A stretch of DNA of 64,000 nt from CAIWAH01 sp964602595 (GCA_964602595.1 CAZRRO010000012.1:1-64000), one strand, 5' to 3'; shown: positions 50,067 to 59,874, counted from the first letter of the stretch. The notes: generated by a model not told the origin, from the letters alone. Translations and numbers: made by a program.

Positions 50067-52346
50067 ATGGCAGCCGATTCGAAGCCGGCCTTCCGGCCCT
50101 ACATTCCCGACCGCACGGCTCTGCGCGAGTTCACTGCGCGTTCGCTCATCATGGGCACGCTGCTGGGCATGGTGTTCGGCGCGTCGTCTTTGTTCCTCAC
50201 CCTCAAGGTCGGCTTGACCGTCAGTGCCAGCATCCCGGTGGCGGTGATCTCCATCGCTCTGTTCAAGCTGTGGGCGAAGTTTGGCGGGAAGGACGCCACG
50301 ATCCTCGAACACAACATCGCGCAGACGGCCGGTTCCGCCGGCGAATCCATCGCGTTCGGGGTGGGCGTGACCATGCCGGCGATCCTGATCCTTGGCTTCG
50401 ACCTGGAGATCACCCGCGTCCTGCTGGTGGGTGTGCTCGGCGGTTTGCTGGGCATTCTCATGATGATCCCGCTGCGGCGGGCGCTGATCGTCCAGCAGCA
50501 CGGCGAACTGAAGTATCCCGAGGGCACAGCGTGCGCGGAGGTGCTCAAGGCGGGCGCCAGCGAGGAATCCCGCGCGGCGGCCGACCCGGTCCACCGGGGC
50601 GACGACTTGGGTGCTTCCGTGAACGCGAAGACGATCTTCGCCGGCTTCGGCATCGGCCTGCTCTACAAGGTGGCTAACGTGGCCCTTAAGGGCTGGAAGG
50701 ACGTTCCCGAAAAGGTCTTCGGGGCGCCACTCAAGGCGGGATCGCTTTCCGCGGAGATTTCGCCGGAAATGCTGGGCGTCGGCTACATCATCGGGCCGCG
50801 CACCGGCGGCATTATGGCGGCGGGCGGCGTGCTCAGCTACCTGGTGCTGATCCCGTTGATCAAGTTCTTCGGCGAACGCCTGACCGAGCCGCTGGCGCCC
50901 GGCACCAAGCTTATCAGCGAGATGTCCCACGGCGACATCCGCAGCGCCTACATCCTCTACGTCGGCGCCGGGGCGGTGGCGATGGGCGGCTTGATCAGTC
51001 TCGTCCGCTCGCTGCCCACGATCTGGCACGGGCTCAAGCTTGGCGTGCTCGACATGGTGGACTCCCGCCGAGCCGCCGCGGCCGCCGCGGCCGAACGCAC
51101 CGGCCAGGATTTGCCGATGAAGTTCGTGCTCATCGGAATCATTGGGCTCGTCGCGGCCATCACGTTCGCGAAACCGCTGCACATGAATCCGCTCGGCGCC
51201 GGGCTCATCGTGCTGCTTGGGTTCCTCTTCGTGACGGTGTCGTCGCGCCTTACCGGGGAGATCGGTTCGTCATCGAACCCGGTTTCCGGGATGACCATCG
51301 CGACCTTGCTGATCACTTGCCTGGCCTTCCTGGCGGTCGGTTGGACCGGCAACACCTACTACGTCACCGCGCTGTCGGTCGGCGCGGTGGTCTGCATCGC
51401 CTGCTCGAACGGCGGCACGACATCGCAGGACTTGAAGACCGGTTACCTTGTCGGTGGCACCCCGAAACGGCAGCAAATCGCCATCCTGATCGGTGCCTTC
51501 GCCTCGGCCTTGGTAATGGGGCCGATCCTCCTGGGCCTGAACCAGACGGCGACCACTTACATTGACGCCAAGGAAGTGGCCCCGGCATTGCGAGCCCCGG
51601 CGGCGGAACTGGCGAATGCGCCCAAGGAGTTTCTGGTCGGTCCGCAGCGCAAGAGTGACGCCACGCAATACCTGGTCTGGCATTCGCCGGATCCCTCGGG
51701 TGGCGCGGCGCGGAAATTCCTAGTGAAGCCCGACGGCGAACCGGTCTGGCTGGTGGATCCCGGCATCAACGGCCAGTTCACCAAACGGCCCGACGGGACG
51801 GAGGTGCGTAAGTTCGACGCCCCCAAGGCCACGCTCGTGAGCTACATCATCAAGGGCATCCTCGACCGCAAGCTGCCGTGGGACCTCGTCTTGTTCGGCG
51901 TCCTAATCTCGGTCGTGCTGGAGTTGAGCGGCATCTCCGCGCTCGCGTTCGCAGTGGGCGTCTACCTGCCGATCGCGGTTTCGCTGCCGATCTTCATCGG
52001 CGGCATGATCCGTTGGTTGGTCGACCGGTTGGGCCGCGCCCAGCACGTCAACGCCGGCCTAACCGAGGACCAAATCGCGGCGGAAGGCGACAAGTCGCCG
52101 GGTGTGCTGATGGCGTCGGGCTACATCGCCGGCGGCAGCATCGCCGGCATCGTCATCGCCTTCATGGTGGGCGTGCTGGACAAGCAGGACGCCGCCCTGA
52201 CGGATTGGGCGACCAAGTCGAATCCGTTCTTCAACGGGCCGAACGCCGACCTGCTGTCATGCCTGCCCTTCGCGGTGCTCTGCGCCCTACTGTTCCTGGC
52301 GGCACGGGGAATCATCTTGGGGGTGAAAGCCGCGCGGCGAAGTTGA
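50067..52346 (+). CDS. OPT-family oligopeptide transporter
   Basis: A 759-aa integral membrane transporter of the OPT superfamily. There are many hydrophobic segments (for example LIMGTLLGMVFGASSLFLTLKVG and ASIPVAVISIALFKLW). Family signatures NIAQTAGSAGESIAFG and YPEGTACAEVLKAG are present, as are SNGGTTSQDLKTG and GVYLPIAVSLPIFIGG near the end. It imports small peptides or metal-chelate complexes with protons. The start ATG at 50067 follows the repeat at 49871. The in-frame open stretch further upstream lies antisense to the permease gene and is not part of it. Confidence 0.92.
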   Translation: MAADSKPAFRPYIPDRTALREFTARSLIMGTLLGMVFGASSLFLTLKVGLTVSASIPVAVISIALFKLWAKFGGKDATILEHNIAQTAGSAGESIAFGVGVTMPAILILGFDLEITRVLLVGVLGGLLGILMMIPLRRALIVQQHGELKYPEGTACAEVLKAGASEESRAAADPVHRGDDLGASVNAKTIFAGFGIGLLYKVANVALKGWKDVPEKVFGAPLKAGSLSAEISPEMLGVGYIIGPRTGGIMAAGGVLSYLVLIPLIKFFGERLTEPLAPGTKLISEMSHGDIRSAYILYVGAGAVAMGGLISLVRSLPTIWHGLKLGVLDMVDSRRAAAAAAAERTGQDLPMKFVLIGIIGLVAAITFAKPLHMNPLGAGLIVLLGFLFVTVSSRLTGEIGSSSNPVSGMTIATLLITCLAFLAVGWTGNTYYVTALSVGAVVCIACSNGGTTSQDLKTGYLVGGTPKRQQIAILIGAFASALVMGPILLGLNQTATTYIDAKEVAPALRAPAAELANAPKEFLVGPQRKSDATQYLVWHSPDPSGGAARKFLVKPDGEPVWLVDPGINGQFTKRPDGTEVRKFDAPKATLVSYIIKGILDRKLPWDLVLFGVLISVVLELSGISALAFAVGVYLPIAVSLPIFIGGMIRWLVDRLGRAQHVNAGLTEDQIAAEGDKSPGVLMASGYIAGGSIAGIVIAFMVGVLDKQDAALTDWATKSNPFFNGPNADLLSCLPFAVLCALLFLAARGIILGVKAARRS

Positions 52347-52452
52347 CCGCGGCGCCGTGGACTCTTGATCCGCATGACCACGCGCCGTTGCCCTCGCGGA
52401 CGTCGCCAGATCGCGATTCGACAATCGCGGGTCCGCGCTTAGCGTCGCCGCC

Positions 52453-53547
52453 GTGATTCGGAACGTGATCTTCGACTGGTCCGGGACCTTGGTGGACGAC
52501 CTCCCCGCGGTGTGGGAGTCCAGCAACCAGGTGTTCCGCCAGGCGGGCGTCGAACCGCTCACGCTGGAGCAGTTCCGGGCCGAATTCCGGCTGCCCTACA
52601 AGGGCTTCTACGACAAGTTCGTGCCACATGTCGGGCTGGAACAGCTGGAGGTCTGGTTCCACGGCCGGTTTGTCGAATGCCAGGATTCCGTCGTCGCGTT
52701 ACCGCACGCCCGCGAGTTGCTCGATTTTTGCCGGCACCATGGCTTGCGCGTGTTCCTGCTGAGCACCGTTCATCCGCGGCACTGGCAGGCGCAGGCTGAA
52801 GCCGCGGGCTTCACCGACTACTTCGAACGCATCTACGCCGGCGTGGCCGACAAGCGGGCCCGAATCGGGGAAATCCTCGCCGAAAACGCCCTGGATCCCG
52901 CCGCCACGATTTTCGTGGGCGACATGGAGCACGACATCGAGACCGCCCGGCACGGCGGCATCCGGAGCGTGGCGGTGCTGACCGGTTACAATTCCCTCGA
53001 CCAGCTCCGGTCAGCACGCCCGGACCTGATCGTCGAGCATCTGGGCGAACTCCGCGGGTTGCTGGACCGCAATTCCCTGCATCTGGAAACGGCTGTGTCC
53101 CCGTCGGCGCCCGCCCGCCCCATCGCCACGGTGGGAGGCCTGATCTTCAACGACGCCGGCCGGTTCCTGCTCGTGCGGACCAACAAATGGTCGAACCTCT
53201 GGGGCATCCCCGGCGGCAAGATCGAATGGGGCGAAGCCAGCGAAGACGCGCTGCGCCGCGAGTTGGCCGAGGAAACTGGCCTGAGCGTCACGGACGTTGC
53301 CTTTGTGATGGTGCAGGACGCCATTCAGCCGCCCGAGTTCTACAAACCGGCCCATTTCCTCCTGCTGAATTACACCTGCCGGGCGCCCGGTGGCCAGCCG
53401 GTGCGGCTAAACACGGAGGCACAGGAATATCGCTGGCTCTCGTTACAGGAGGCGCTGGCCCTGCCGCTCAATGGCCCGACCCGGGTGTTGCTGCAGACGG
53501 TGTTTCGCGGCGACCAACTGGCGGCAGCCCCCCGTCCGGCCGCCTGA
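52453..53547 (+). CDS. HAD phosphatase-like / Nudix hydrolase fusion
   Basis: A 364-aa fusion. Residues about 1-210 are a HAD-superfamily domain: motif I FDWSGTLVDD (nucleophile Asp8, position +2 is Ser rather than Asp), cap region, motif II FLLSTVH and motif IV FVGDMEHDIETA. Residues about 220-355 are a Nudix domain whose box (about 252-276) has GG-K at the start, Glu in the middle and RELAEETGL at the end. The start is GTG at 52453. folB follows 30 bases downstream, which suggests the fusion processes dihydroneopterin triphosphate, an inference developed in the findings. Confidence 0.9.
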   Translation: MIRNVIFDWSGTLVDDLPAVWESSNQVFRQAGVEPLTLEQFRAEFRLPYKGFYDKFVPHVGLEQLEVWFHGRFVECQDSVVALPHARELLDFCRHHGLRVFLLSTVHPRHWQAQAEAAGFTDYFERIYAGVADKRARIGEILAENALDPAATIFVGDMEHDIETARHGGIRSVAVLTGYNSLDQLRSARPDLIVEHLGELRGLLDRNSLHLETAVSPSAPARPIATVGGLIFNDAGRFLLVRTNKWSNLWGIPGGKIEWGEASEDALRRELAEETGLSVTDVAFVMVQDAIQPPEFYKPAHFLLLNYTCRAPGGQPVRLNTEAQEYRWLSLQEALALPLNGPTRVLLQTVFRGDQLAAAPRPAA

Positions 53548-53577
53548 CGGGAGACAAGAATTCACGGGAATCCTGTC

Positions 53578-54003
53578 ATGGACCGAATCACCATCGCCGA
53601 ACTCGAAGTTGCGTATCATCTCGGTGTCCCCGACGCCGAACGGGCCCGCCCGCAGCGATTGCTGCTGACGCTGGAGCTGGGGCTCGATTTCACCCCGGCC
53701 GCCTCCACGGATGACCTCACCCGAACGATCGACTATTTCACGCTCAGCCGCCAGCTGCTGGCCTTTGGCGAGGGCCGGAGCTGGAAGCTGATCGAGAAAC
53801 TGGCGGTGGATCTGGCGGAGTTCGTTCTGGCGGAAACGCCGGCGGAAACGGTTAGCGTCGAAGTGCGCAAATTCATCCTGCCCGAGACTCGGCACGTCAG
53901 CGCCCGCGTGGAACGCCGCCGTGACGCGGCGAAGAAAGCCTCGCCGGCGAAGGTCATGCCCCAGCGGTTGGACCAGCACATCCGGTTGGGCGCCCGCGGT
54001 TAG
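53578..54003 (+). CDS. folB: Dihydroneopterin aldolase
   Basis: A 141-aa folate enzyme that cleaves dihydroneopterin to 6-hydroxymethyl-dihydropterin and glycolaldehyde. Family blocks are RITIAELEVAYHLGVPDAER (pterin site), LELGLDFTPAASTDDLTRTIDY, WKLIEKLAVDLAEFVL (with the active-site Glu/Lys region) and VEVRKFILPETRHVSARVER. The C-terminal 25 residues are a lysine-rich extension. It lies directly after the HAD-Nudix gene. Confidence 0.92.
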   Translation: MDRITIAELEVAYHLGVPDAERARPQRLLLTLELGLDFTPAASTDDLTRTIDYFTLSRQLLAFGEGRSWKLIEKLAVDLAEFVLAETPAETVSVEVRKFILPETRHVSARVERRRDAAKKASPAKVMPQRLDQHIRLGARG

Positions 54004-54263
54004 CTGGGTGTGGATGGGGCAGCCCTTCATTGTGGTTCCGGCTGCCGGCGATGGTCAGTCGCGCCCCGCGGCTACGGCTGCGCCGCAGCGCAGCCCCACC
54101 AGGGTAGGGCGGTGCTGCTCCGCCGCCGCGCCGGCAAACCCGCGCGGGCGGGAAGCTCCACGCCGCTGGGAGGATATGTTCGCGAGGCCGGAAGATTGCC
54201 TGCAATCCGGTTCCCTTTCGGCACGGAACCTGCCAAGCCTTCCGGCAGAATTCTGACTCTTTC

Positions 54264-57200
54264 ATGAAGCGCTATCGTGTCGTCATCGGGCTGGGAATCT
54301 TGACCTTGGGCGCCGGACTCTGGTGGTCCGGCGGCCCGCGCCCCCAATCGGGGCCAGATGCGACGGAGTCCGCCGGGGAAACGCCCGCGCTGGTCGCGGC
54401 AGTCGCCCCTCCGCCGCCGCCGGCAGCCGTGGCCGCACCGGAACCGGACGAACCAAGTGCGGAACCGGAGCCCCGCCCGGCCACGTTGCGGGTGCCGGCC
54501 GACCGCACCTGGAGCCAGCCCGTGCCGGAACCCCAGTTTGAACGCTTCCGGCGTTGGACCGACGCCTATCGCGCGGCGAGTCCAACGGAGAAGGCGGCGC
54601 TGACCGCGGAAGGGGTTTCACTCGCCACCGCCCGTCGCGAGGAACTGGGCGTGCTCATCCGGACCGAACCGGAACGCGCACTGGCCCTGACCGTCCCGTT
54701 GGCCGTTCGCCGGGAACTTCCCGAGTCCGTCGTCGGCCTGCTGGAGGAACGCCTGGATGGCCGCGGTGATCTCGCGGTGCTGGCCACGACTCCGCTGCCG
54801 GGCCAGGAAACGGCCGTGGAACCGATGTGGCGGACCGCGATCCTCGGCGAGCGTTCGTTCCGGGCGAACGTTTACGGTCGCCGGCTGGAGGAACCCGCTC
54901 GGTTCGGCGTCGCCTTGCACGGCATCGCCCTCGACGGCCAGCTGGCGGTCGACGAAAACCCGGTCCGCTTGCTGGAGCAGGCCGAGGCGGACGCCGCGCC
55001 CCTGATGACGGCCCACCTGTGCGCTCTGCCGCGGGCGGCGGTCCACGAGGAAGGCGCGATGCTGGCGGTCGATGTCGGCGAGGAAGTGCCGAAGGCGATG
55101 TGCGGTCCGGCGCATGCCGCGCAACTGAACGAGGACCTGATCCTCGCGGAAAGCGACGCGGACTCCACCGAAGTGACTTCCACCGGGCGCATCCGGCGGT
55201 CATCGGCCTACACCGAAGGCGTCAAGCGGGCCATTTTCATCCGGGTGGATTTTTCCGACCGGGTCGGGGCGCCATTCACGGACTCGGCGGGCACCAACTT
55301 GCTCAACGGCATCAATTCCTTCTTTCGTGAGAATTCCTACGGCCGCACCAGTTGGCAGCCCTTTGCCGCGACGGGTTCGGCGATGACCCGCACCCTGCGG
55401 ATGCCCAAGACTTCCGCGGCCTACGGAGCGCTTGATGCCTCGGTGCTGCGCACGGATGCCCGCGCCGCGGCGACGGCGGCGGGCTACACGCTCAGCAGCT
55501 ACCAGTTCGACCTTACCTGCTTCACGTCCGTGCCCAATTACTCGTGGGCTGGCCTCGGTTACGTGGGGGCTCCCGGTTCGTGGATCCAGGGTTCGTTCGA
55601 TTCCTCCGGCGGCGTTTCGGCCCACGAGCTGGGCCACAACTTCGGCCTCAACCACGCCAACTTCTGGGACACCGCGGGCGCCAACGCCATCGGCAAGACC
55701 GGCACCGACGTGGAATACGGCGACACCTTCGACACGATGGGCAATGCCAGCGCCGGCCGCCGCCACTTCAATGTCCGGAACAAGACCGCGCTCGAATGGC
55801 TGCGGGGCACCCAGGTCGTGACGTTCACCACCAACGGCGTCTATCGCCTCTACGCGCATGACGACACGAACGCCGTCACCGGCGCCCGCGCGCTCAAGGT
55901 CGCCCGGAACACGCGGACCAACTACTGGTTCGAGCTTCGCCAGAAATTCACCGACAATCGTTGGCTCATGAACGGCATCGGCGTGCGCTGGGCGCGTTCC
56001 GACAACACCCGCCAGAGTCTCCTGCTGGACACAACCCCGGGCTCGGCCGACGGCAAGAATGACTCCGCCATCGTGCTGGGCCGGACTTTCACCGACCCGG
56101 AGGTCGGCCTGCACATCACGCCGCTGCGCAAGAACGGCACGGTGCCGGAGTCGGTCGACGTCCAGTATTTCCGCGGTATCTACACCAACAACGTGGCCCC
56201 GGCCGTCGCCGTCACGCCTTCCGCCACCGCCGCCGCCGCCAATGTGGCCGTGCGATTCACGGTCGCCGCGACGGATGCGGACGGTGATTCGCTGGCGTAT
56301 TTCTGGGACTTCGGGGACGGCACCTTCGGCACCAACGGGGCGACCGCCTCGAAGTCATGGACCACGGCCGGCGACTACCTGGTTCGCTGCACGGTCAGCG
56401 ACCTGCGCGGCGGCGTGGGCACGGATTCCGTGGCCGTGAAGGTGGGCTCGGCGACCACCTACCGGCTGACGGGCAAGATCACCCGCGAGGGCAAGCCCAT
56501 CGCCGGCGTGCGCGTCTACACGTCCAACACCAAGCTCACCTACACCGATTCGGACGGTAGCTACATCCTGCCCGGGGTCACGGGCGGTTCCTACACGCTG
56601 CGGGCGCAGGCGGATGGTTTGCTGTTCACCCGGGCCGGCTTCACCAACCCGATCGTCGTGAACCGCAACTTCGTGAACCTCGACTTCACCGGCTCGCTGC
56701 CCGGCGACCTTGAGGCAGCCATCCTTGTCCCTGCCGGCGCGGAATGGCGCTACAACGACTCGGGTATCAACCTCGGCACCACTTGGCGCGCGCCGGCCTT
56801 CAATGACTCGGCATGGAAGAAGGGGCCGGCCCAATTGGGCTATGGTGACCCGGAAGTGACCACCACGCTCGATTTCGGCCCCAATTCCAGCGCCAAGTAT
56901 CCGACCTACTATTTCCGCCACGAGTTTTTCGTCGATGATCCGGCACGGTTCCTGAGCGCCACGCTGGGGCTCATCCGTGACGACGGCGCGCTCGTGTTCC
57001 TGAACAACCGCGAGGTCTTCCGGAGCAACCTGCCCACCGCCACCGTGAATCACACCACGCTCGCGTCCACCACCGTGGGTGACGCCGACGAGGTGACCTA
57101 CTTCGAGACCGAGCTAGCACCGACCGACTTCGTGAAGGGGCGCAACGTGCTCGCGGTGGAAGTGCATCAGGTGGCCCTGAACAGTTCCGACCTGCGCTTC

Positions 57201-57458
57201 AACCTCCGGCTGGACGCCCTGCTGGCGCCGTCCTCCAACACGGGCGGCGATCCCGCCATCAGCTACGAAACTGAGACCGAAAGCCTGAGAATCACCTGGC
57301 CCGCGGCCTTCACCGGCTTCTCCCTTCAGCAGCGCCGGAGCTTTGCCGACACCACCGACTGGGAACCCTCGCCGTATCCGGTCACCAGCGTGGGCGGCAC
57401 CAATGTCGTCACCGTGCCGCTGAGCGAGGACACGCTCCTGCTGCGGCTCTCCAAGTAG
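54264..57458 (+). CDS. Secreted metzincin-type metalloprotease with PKD and carboxypeptidase-like regulatory domains
   Basis: A 1064-aa exported protein. A short signal segment (VVIGLGILTLGAGLWWS) is followed by a Pro/Ala-rich linker and a propeptide-like region. The protease domain at about 320-590 has HELGHNFGLNH (His454, 458, 464) and a Met-turn DTMG, so it is a zinc metalloprotease of the metzincin clan, nearest the gametolysin (M11) group. A PKD domain (DADGDSLAYFWDFGDG) follows at about 650-735, then a carboxypeptidase-regulatory-like domain (about 740-810) and a beta-sandwich C-terminus (about 825-1064). It probably digests extracellular protein. No Shine-Dalgarno is obvious. Confidence 0.85.
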   Translation: MKRYRVVIGLGILTLGAGLWWSGGPRPQSGPDATESAGETPALVAAVAPPPPPAAVAAPEPDEPSAEPEPRPATLRVPADRTWSQPVPEPQFERFRRWTDAYRAASPTEKAALTAEGVSLATARREELGVLIRTEPERALALTVPLAVRRELPESVVGLLEERLDGRGDLAVLATTPLPGQETAVEPMWRTAILGERSFRANVYGRRLEEPARFGVALHGIALDGQLAVDENPVRLLEQAEADAAPLMTAHLCALPRAAVHEEGAMLAVDVGEEVPKAMCGPAHAAQLNEDLILAESDADSTEVTSTGRIRRSSAYTEGVKRAIFIRVDFSDRVGAPFTDSAGTNLLNGINSFFRENSYGRTSWQPFAATGSAMTRTLRMPKTSAAYGALDASVLRTDARAAATAAGYTLSSYQFDLTCFTSVPNYSWAGLGYVGAPGSWIQGSFDSSGGVSAHELGHNFGLNHANFWDTAGANAIGKTGTDVEYGDTFDTMGNASAGRRHFNVRNKTALEWLRGTQVVTFTTNGVYRLYAHDDTNAVTGARALKVARNTRTNYWFELRQKFTDNRWLMNGIGVRWARSDNTRQSLLLDTTPGSADGKNDSAIVLGRTFTDPEVGLHITPLRKNGTVPESVDVQYFRGIYTNNVAPAVAVTPSATAAAANVAVRFTVAATDADGDSLAYFWDFGDGTFGTNGATASKSWTTAGDYLVRCTVSDLRGGVGTDSVAVKVGSATTYRLTGKITREGKPIAGVRVYTSNTKLTYTDSDGSYILPGVTGGSYTLRAQADGLLFTRAGFTNPIVVNRNFVNLDFTGSLPGDLEAAILVPAGAEWRYNDSGINLGTTWRAPAFNDSAWKKGPAQLGYGDPEVTTTLDFGPNSSAKYPTYYFRHEFFVDDPARFLSATLGLIRDDGALVFLNNREVFRSNLPTATVNHTTLASTTVGDADEVTYFETELAPTDFVKGRNVLAVEVHQVALNSSDLRFNLRLDALLAPSSNTGGDPAISYETETESLRITWPAAFTGFSLQQRRSFADTTDWEPSPYPVTSVGGTNVVTVPLSEDTLLLRLSK

Positions 57459-57466
57459 GCCGGCCG

Positions 57467-58255
57467 ATGAAGACTCCCGTCTGCGTCGTGGATGCGTTCG
57501 CGTCCGAACGGTTCCGCGGCAACCCCGCCGCCGTGTGCCTGCTGGCCGCCCCGGCGTCGGTGGAATGGATGCAGTCCGTTGCGGCGGAAATGAACCTTTC
57601 CGAGACCGGGTTCGTGGTCCCGCGTGGGGACGGCTGGGGCCTGCGTTGGTTCACGCCCACCGTCGAGGTCGCCCTGTGCGGCCACGCCACCCTGGCGAGC
57701 GCCCATGTGCTCTGGGAACGCGGCCTGGTTACCGGCGACCAAGCGATCCGCTTCCACACCGAACGCAGCGGCGTGCTGGTCTGTGAACGGCGCGACGGCC
57801 GGATTGCGATGGATTTTCCGGCCTGTCCGGTCATGCCGATCCCGGTGCCCGCGGGCTTGGCAAAAATGTTGGGCACGGAACCAGGCTGGGTGGGCCGCGC
57901 CGAGTTTGATCTCCTCTGCGAACTGACCGACGCCGACGCCGTCCGGGACCTGCGCCCCGATCTCGCGGCACTGGCTAGGCTGCCATTCCGCGGTGTCATC
58001 GTAACCGCGCGCGGCGAGGACGGCTTCGACTGTGTGTCGCGGTTCTTCGCTCCCGGCGTCGGTGTGCCGGAAGACCCGGTGACCGGCTCCGCGCACTGCG
58101 CGCTGGCGCCCTATTGGGCGGCGAGGTCGGGCCGGACCGAGCTCCGCGGTTGGCAAGCCAGCCGGCGCGGCGGGGAAGTCCGGATGAATCTGGCCGGCGA
58201 TCGCGTTTGGCTCGGCGGCACCGCCGTCACCGTCTGGCAGGGCGAACTGCTCTGA
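57467..58255 (+). CDS. PhzF-family isomerase
   Basis: A 262-aa protein of the PhzF/dihydro-hydroxyanthranilate isomerase family. The N-terminal block VCVVDAFASERFRGNPAAVC, the catalytic-Glu region NLSETGFVVP, RWFTPTVEVALCGHATLASAHVLWE, and DPVTGSAHCALAPYWA are all present. The length matches. The family has diverse isomerase/epimerase substrates, and no phenazine genes are nearby, so the reaction is unknown. It starts eight bases after the protease stop, probably in one transcript. Confidence 0.9.
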   Translation: MKTPVCVVDAFASERFRGNPAAVCLLAAPASVEWMQSVAAEMNLSETGFVVPRGDGWGLRWFTPTVEVALCGHATLASAHVLWERGLVTGDQAIRFHTERSGVLVCERRDGRIAMDFPACPVMPIPVPAGLAKMLGTEPGWVGRAEFDLLCELTDADAVRDLRPDLAALARLPFRGVIVTARGEDGFDCVSRFFAPGVGVPEDPVTGSAHCALAPYWAARSGRTELRGWQASRRGGEVRMNLAGDRVWLGGTAVTVWQGELL

Positions 58256-58350
58256 GCTGAGCCATCCGGCGTAGCTTTGGCTGTGCAGGAGGAATCGGGC
58301 CTAGTTGGACCTTTTGGTCGTCCGGCCGGGAGCGCGGCTGGGGCGGGCGG

Positions 58351-58590
58351 TTACTGGATGGCGGTTTCGGCGTCGGCGGGCTCTGCGTGCCGGCGGTCGT
58401 AGCCGTGTTTCTCGATCAGCGCGCGCCTCGCGGCGACTGTTTCGCCGCAAGAGTGATGCTGTAGCGCAGCGGTGAGCAGCGCGCGGTCGAGGGCCACTCG
58501 CGCGAGGGCGAGGTGGTCTATTGCGATGGAGAGGAGGCCGAGATTGTTGGGCTGTGACCATTCAAGGGTCTGCTTCGCCCGCCGCAGCGC
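58351..58590 (-). pseudogene. Remnant of a TPR-repeat protein gene
   Basis: Read leftward, the stretch encodes HALRRAKQTLEWSQPNN then GLLSIAIDHLALARVALDRALL. This pattern matches the TPR repeats of large signalling ATPase-like proteins common in Verrucomicrobia (where a LDIALDHLTLGRA block recurs). The rest of such a protein is absent; upstream sequence in the same frame has no coding character. It is a decayed fragment in the 728-base gap between PhzF and the PEP-hydrolase gene. Confidence 0.45.
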
Positions 58591-58983
58591 GTGGTTCGGC
58601 GACACCCGGCTCGCCGGCGAAAGCAGACAGAGCGTGTTCCCCCGGGATCGACCACGCCTTGCCCGCCTCCCATGACTTCCACCGCCCAAGCCCGGTGTCA
58701 GCACAATACCCGGGTTTTCAATGAACTGCTCGGCCTGGGATGCGAGGCGCAGATTTGGTCCTGTAACCCCGCCTTCTGCTCGCCCTATAAACTCAGTCGA
58801 GCTGTCAACCGGCAGTTGTCTCGTCCCGGGGCCCGTTACGCTTTCGATCAGCCGGTGCTCCACCGGAGGGATCCCGTTGTGTTCCCGATAGCCGGACGCG
58901 CCTCTGCGGCATTGCCCCGGAGCCGGCGGATTGGCCATGTTCACCTCCGGTTTCCGTCACACGTAACACAACACTTCACTTCC
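58591..58983. other. Rest of the 58256-58983 non-coding gap
   Basis: Apart from the TPR remnant to the left, I see no intact gene, tRNA or terminator here. The sequence has several ORF-like frames with poor composition. Short hairpin-prone GC runs occur near 58810-58880. The promoter of the following gene is not obvious. Confidence 0.4.
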
Positions 58984-59874
58984 ATGCCCAATCCTTGGAC
59001 CGGCAAAGGCAATCCCTACACCCGCAAAGAAGTTCGCGATCGCCTGATGAGCACCATCAAGAAGGGCGACGCCATCATCGCCGGCGGGGCGGGCACGGGC
59101 ATCAGCGCCAAGTTCATCGAGAAGGGCGGCGCCGACCTGATCATCATCTACAACAGCGGCCGCTTCCGCATGATGGGCCACGGCTCCACCGCCGGCATGA
59201 TGGCCTACGGTGACGCCAACGCGATCGCCATGGAAATCGGCGAATACGAGGTGCTGCCGGTGGTCGAGGAATGTCCGGTGATCTGCGGCGTCCACGCCAC
59301 CGATCCGCGCCGCCGCATGTGGCACTGGCTGGGCAAGGTGAAGGAAATGGGCTTCAGCGGCGTGAACAATTTTCCCACCCACACCATCGTGGATGGCCAC
59401 TTCCGCGGCGTGCTGGAAGAGACCGGCATGAGTGTGAAGAAGGAGTTCGAGATGGTCGCGCTGGCTCGCAAGATGGACCTGTTCTCCGTCGTTTACGTCG
59501 GTTCGCCCGAGGAAGCCGTGGAAATGGCGAAGGCCGGCGCCGACGCGATCATCGCGCACGTCGGCACGACGGTCGGCGGCAGCATCGGCGTGAAGAAGGC
59601 GGTGGTGAGCTGGGACTTCACGATCCAGCGCACCCAGGAAATCATCGATGCGGCCACCCGCGTGCGGAAGGACATCTTCTTCCTTTGCCACGGCGGCCCG
59701 ATTAACACACCGGCCGATGCGGACCGCGTGATGAAGGCCACGGACGCCGTCGGCTTTGTCGGCGCGACCAGCCTGGAACGCATGGGCATTGAGGCGTCGC
59801 TGACTAACCTGACCAAGGAGTTCAAAAGCCTTAAGGCGCCGGCGGCGAAGAAATTCGGCAAGAAGGGGAAGTGA
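58984..59874 (+). CDS. Phosphoenolpyruvate hydrolase-family TIM-barrel protein
   Basis: A 296-aa protein of the PEP-hydrolase (PF09370-type) family. The N-terminus RKEVRDRLMSTIKKGDAIIAGGAGTGISAKFIEKGGADLIIIYNSGR-type blocks are highly conserved. Others are YGDANAIAMEIGEYEVLPVV, GFSGVNNFPT, VGSPEEAVEMAKAGADAIIAHVG and LCHGGPINTPADADRV. The family is often encoded with a Tm-1-like ATP-binding protein, which is absent here. The true reaction is poorly established. The ATG at 58984 is chosen by the conserved N-terminus. Confidence 0.92.
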   Translation: MPNPWTGKGNPYTRKEVRDRLMSTIKKGDAIIAGGAGTGISAKFIEKGGADLIIIYNSGRFRMMGHGSTAGMMAYGDANAIAMEIGEYEVLPVVEECPVICGVHATDPRRRMWHWLGKVKEMGFSGVNNFPTHTIVDGHFRGVLEETGMSVKKEFEMVALARKMDLFSVVYVGSPEEAVEMAKAGADAIIAHVGTTVGGSIGVKKAVVSWDFTIQRTQEIIDAATRVRKDIFFLCHGGPINTPADADRVMKATDAVGFVGATSLERMGIEASLTNLTKEFKSLKAPAAKKFGKKGK

